Shown piece after piece: positions 7,991 to 8,359 of a stretch of DNA of 8,359 bases. A program made the translations under genes and the position numbers. The DNA is from Bacteroidales bacterium (GTDB taxonomy: Bacteria; Bacteroidota; Bacteroidia; Bacteroidales; DTU049). The stretch spans positions 1-8,359 of the forward strand of contig JAHDSP010000448.1 in NCBI GenBank assembly GCA_018432645.1, given 5' to 3'. Under the pieces are notes generated by a model. That model was not told where the DNA came from, did not search any database, and saw only the letters and a program-made list of their open reading frames with translations. Position 1 is the stretch's first letter; each line of letters begins with the position of its first letter.

Positions 7991-8359
7991 CAAACAATAT
8001 ATGATATTTTACTAACTCTAAAATATTCATACCATGCAAATCTATCCGAGGATGCAAGGTTAAGCATTCTGCCAGTATTACTAATGACGCTTCCTGATAG
8101 ATATTTACCTATCGCTACATACCACATAATGTAGTTTTGCAGGTATTTGGTTGCTACTCCTCTGAACTTTGAATATATCCATCTGACAAATTCCTCTGAC
8201 TTAGCCTTCACTATAGCAGTGCTATAGATACCTCGTTTTTTCTTTTTGGCTCCTACAATCTCTTTGTGTTTCACTTTGCTCTTTCTTATATGTCTAAATG
8301 CGTATTTGGTACCGGTACATAAAACTTCATCTTCTGTTATTCTACCTTTTAGAAACTTC
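7990..8359 (-). CDS. IS1595-family transposase, C-terminal part, probably inactive (runs off right edge)
   Basis: The frame is open from the right edge (8358) to a TGA at 7992-7990, giving 122 residues of a transposase C-terminus; an in-frame GTG at 8274 could be called as a start (94 residues), but the homology begins upstream of it. The segment KGRITEDEVLCTG, then KVKHKEIV, RGIY and FRGVATKYLQNY (residues about 72-83), followed by a late AWYEYF, is the ISPna2-like IS1595 pattern. Compared with that pattern, the second catalytic Asp after VLCT is Gly (VLCTGT), the third catalytic Asn in the HIQNVN region is Lys (IVKAKS), and the following basic residue seven positions on is Val. These losses suggest a decayed copy, although the family comparison is from memory. 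It is on the same strand as the left-edge fragment, which shows only the N-terminal half, so the two cannot be aligned. A local GC-richer patch (about 7941-7958) lies past its end. Confidence 0.7.
   Translation of the reverse strand, partial: KFLKGRITEDEVLCTGTKYAFRHIRKSKVKHKEIVGAKKKKRGIYSTAIVKAKSEEFVRWIYSKFRGVATKYLQNYIMWYVAIGKYLSGSVISNTGRMLNLASSDRFAWYEYFRVSKISYIV

Noticed and set aside
1..8359. CRISPR array, tRNA, rRNA or defence genes
   Set aside because: No regularly spaced repeats, no tRNA-like cloverleaf or rRNA segments, and no nuclease, reverse transcriptase or helicase motifs were seen.

Overview
The window is AT-rich bacterial DNA. Three features suggest a member of the Bacteroidota/FCB group: start codons mostly lack a Shine-Dalgarno sequence, three genes are preceded by a TAnnTTTG box (the Bacteroidota -7 promoter element), and a heterodimeric methylmalonyl-CoA mutase is encoded small subunit first. 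A related lineage such as Ignavibacteria or Kapabacteria would fit as well, and the sequence alone does not decide.

Layout. Bases 1-453 (minus) hold the N-terminal part of an IS1595-family transposase that runs off the left edge. A 133-base AT-rich spacer follows. On the plus strand comes a two-gene unit, 587-2649: lgt (prolipoprotein diacylglyceryl transferase) overlaps by one base an unnamed, predicted exported protein with MORN-like repeats. A convergent spacer (2650-2870) separates it from the minus-strand genes: a family 25 glycosyltransferase-like gene (2871-3698), then the methylmalonyl-CoA mutase pair, large subunit (3820-5952) and small subunit (5986-7845). Transcription of the pair runs small to large. 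At the right edge (7990-8359, minus) is the C-terminal part of a second IS1595-family transposase. It appears to have lost catalytic residues.

How the genes work together. The two mutase genes are 33 bases apart and encode one coenzyme-B12-dependent enzyme that interconverts succinyl-CoA and (R)-methylmalonyl-CoA, used in propionate production or propionate/branched-chain breakdown. The large chain keeps the catalytic and cobalamin-binding residues, and the small chain has lost them, as expected for this heterodimer. No mutase chaperone (MeaB), epimerase or carboxylase gene lies in the window. Lgt modifies lipoproteins at the inner membrane. Its neighbour has a signal peptide but no cysteine, so it is exported but not a lipoprotein. 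The glycosyltransferase probably acts on surface glycans and has its own promoter-like box.

Most of the window is ordinary housekeeping and metabolic sequence. The points that deserve a second look are the pair of transposase fragments at the two edges, the apparent decay of the right-hand one, the atypical glycosyltransferase motif, and the unnamed exported protein. I see no convincing new multi-gene system.
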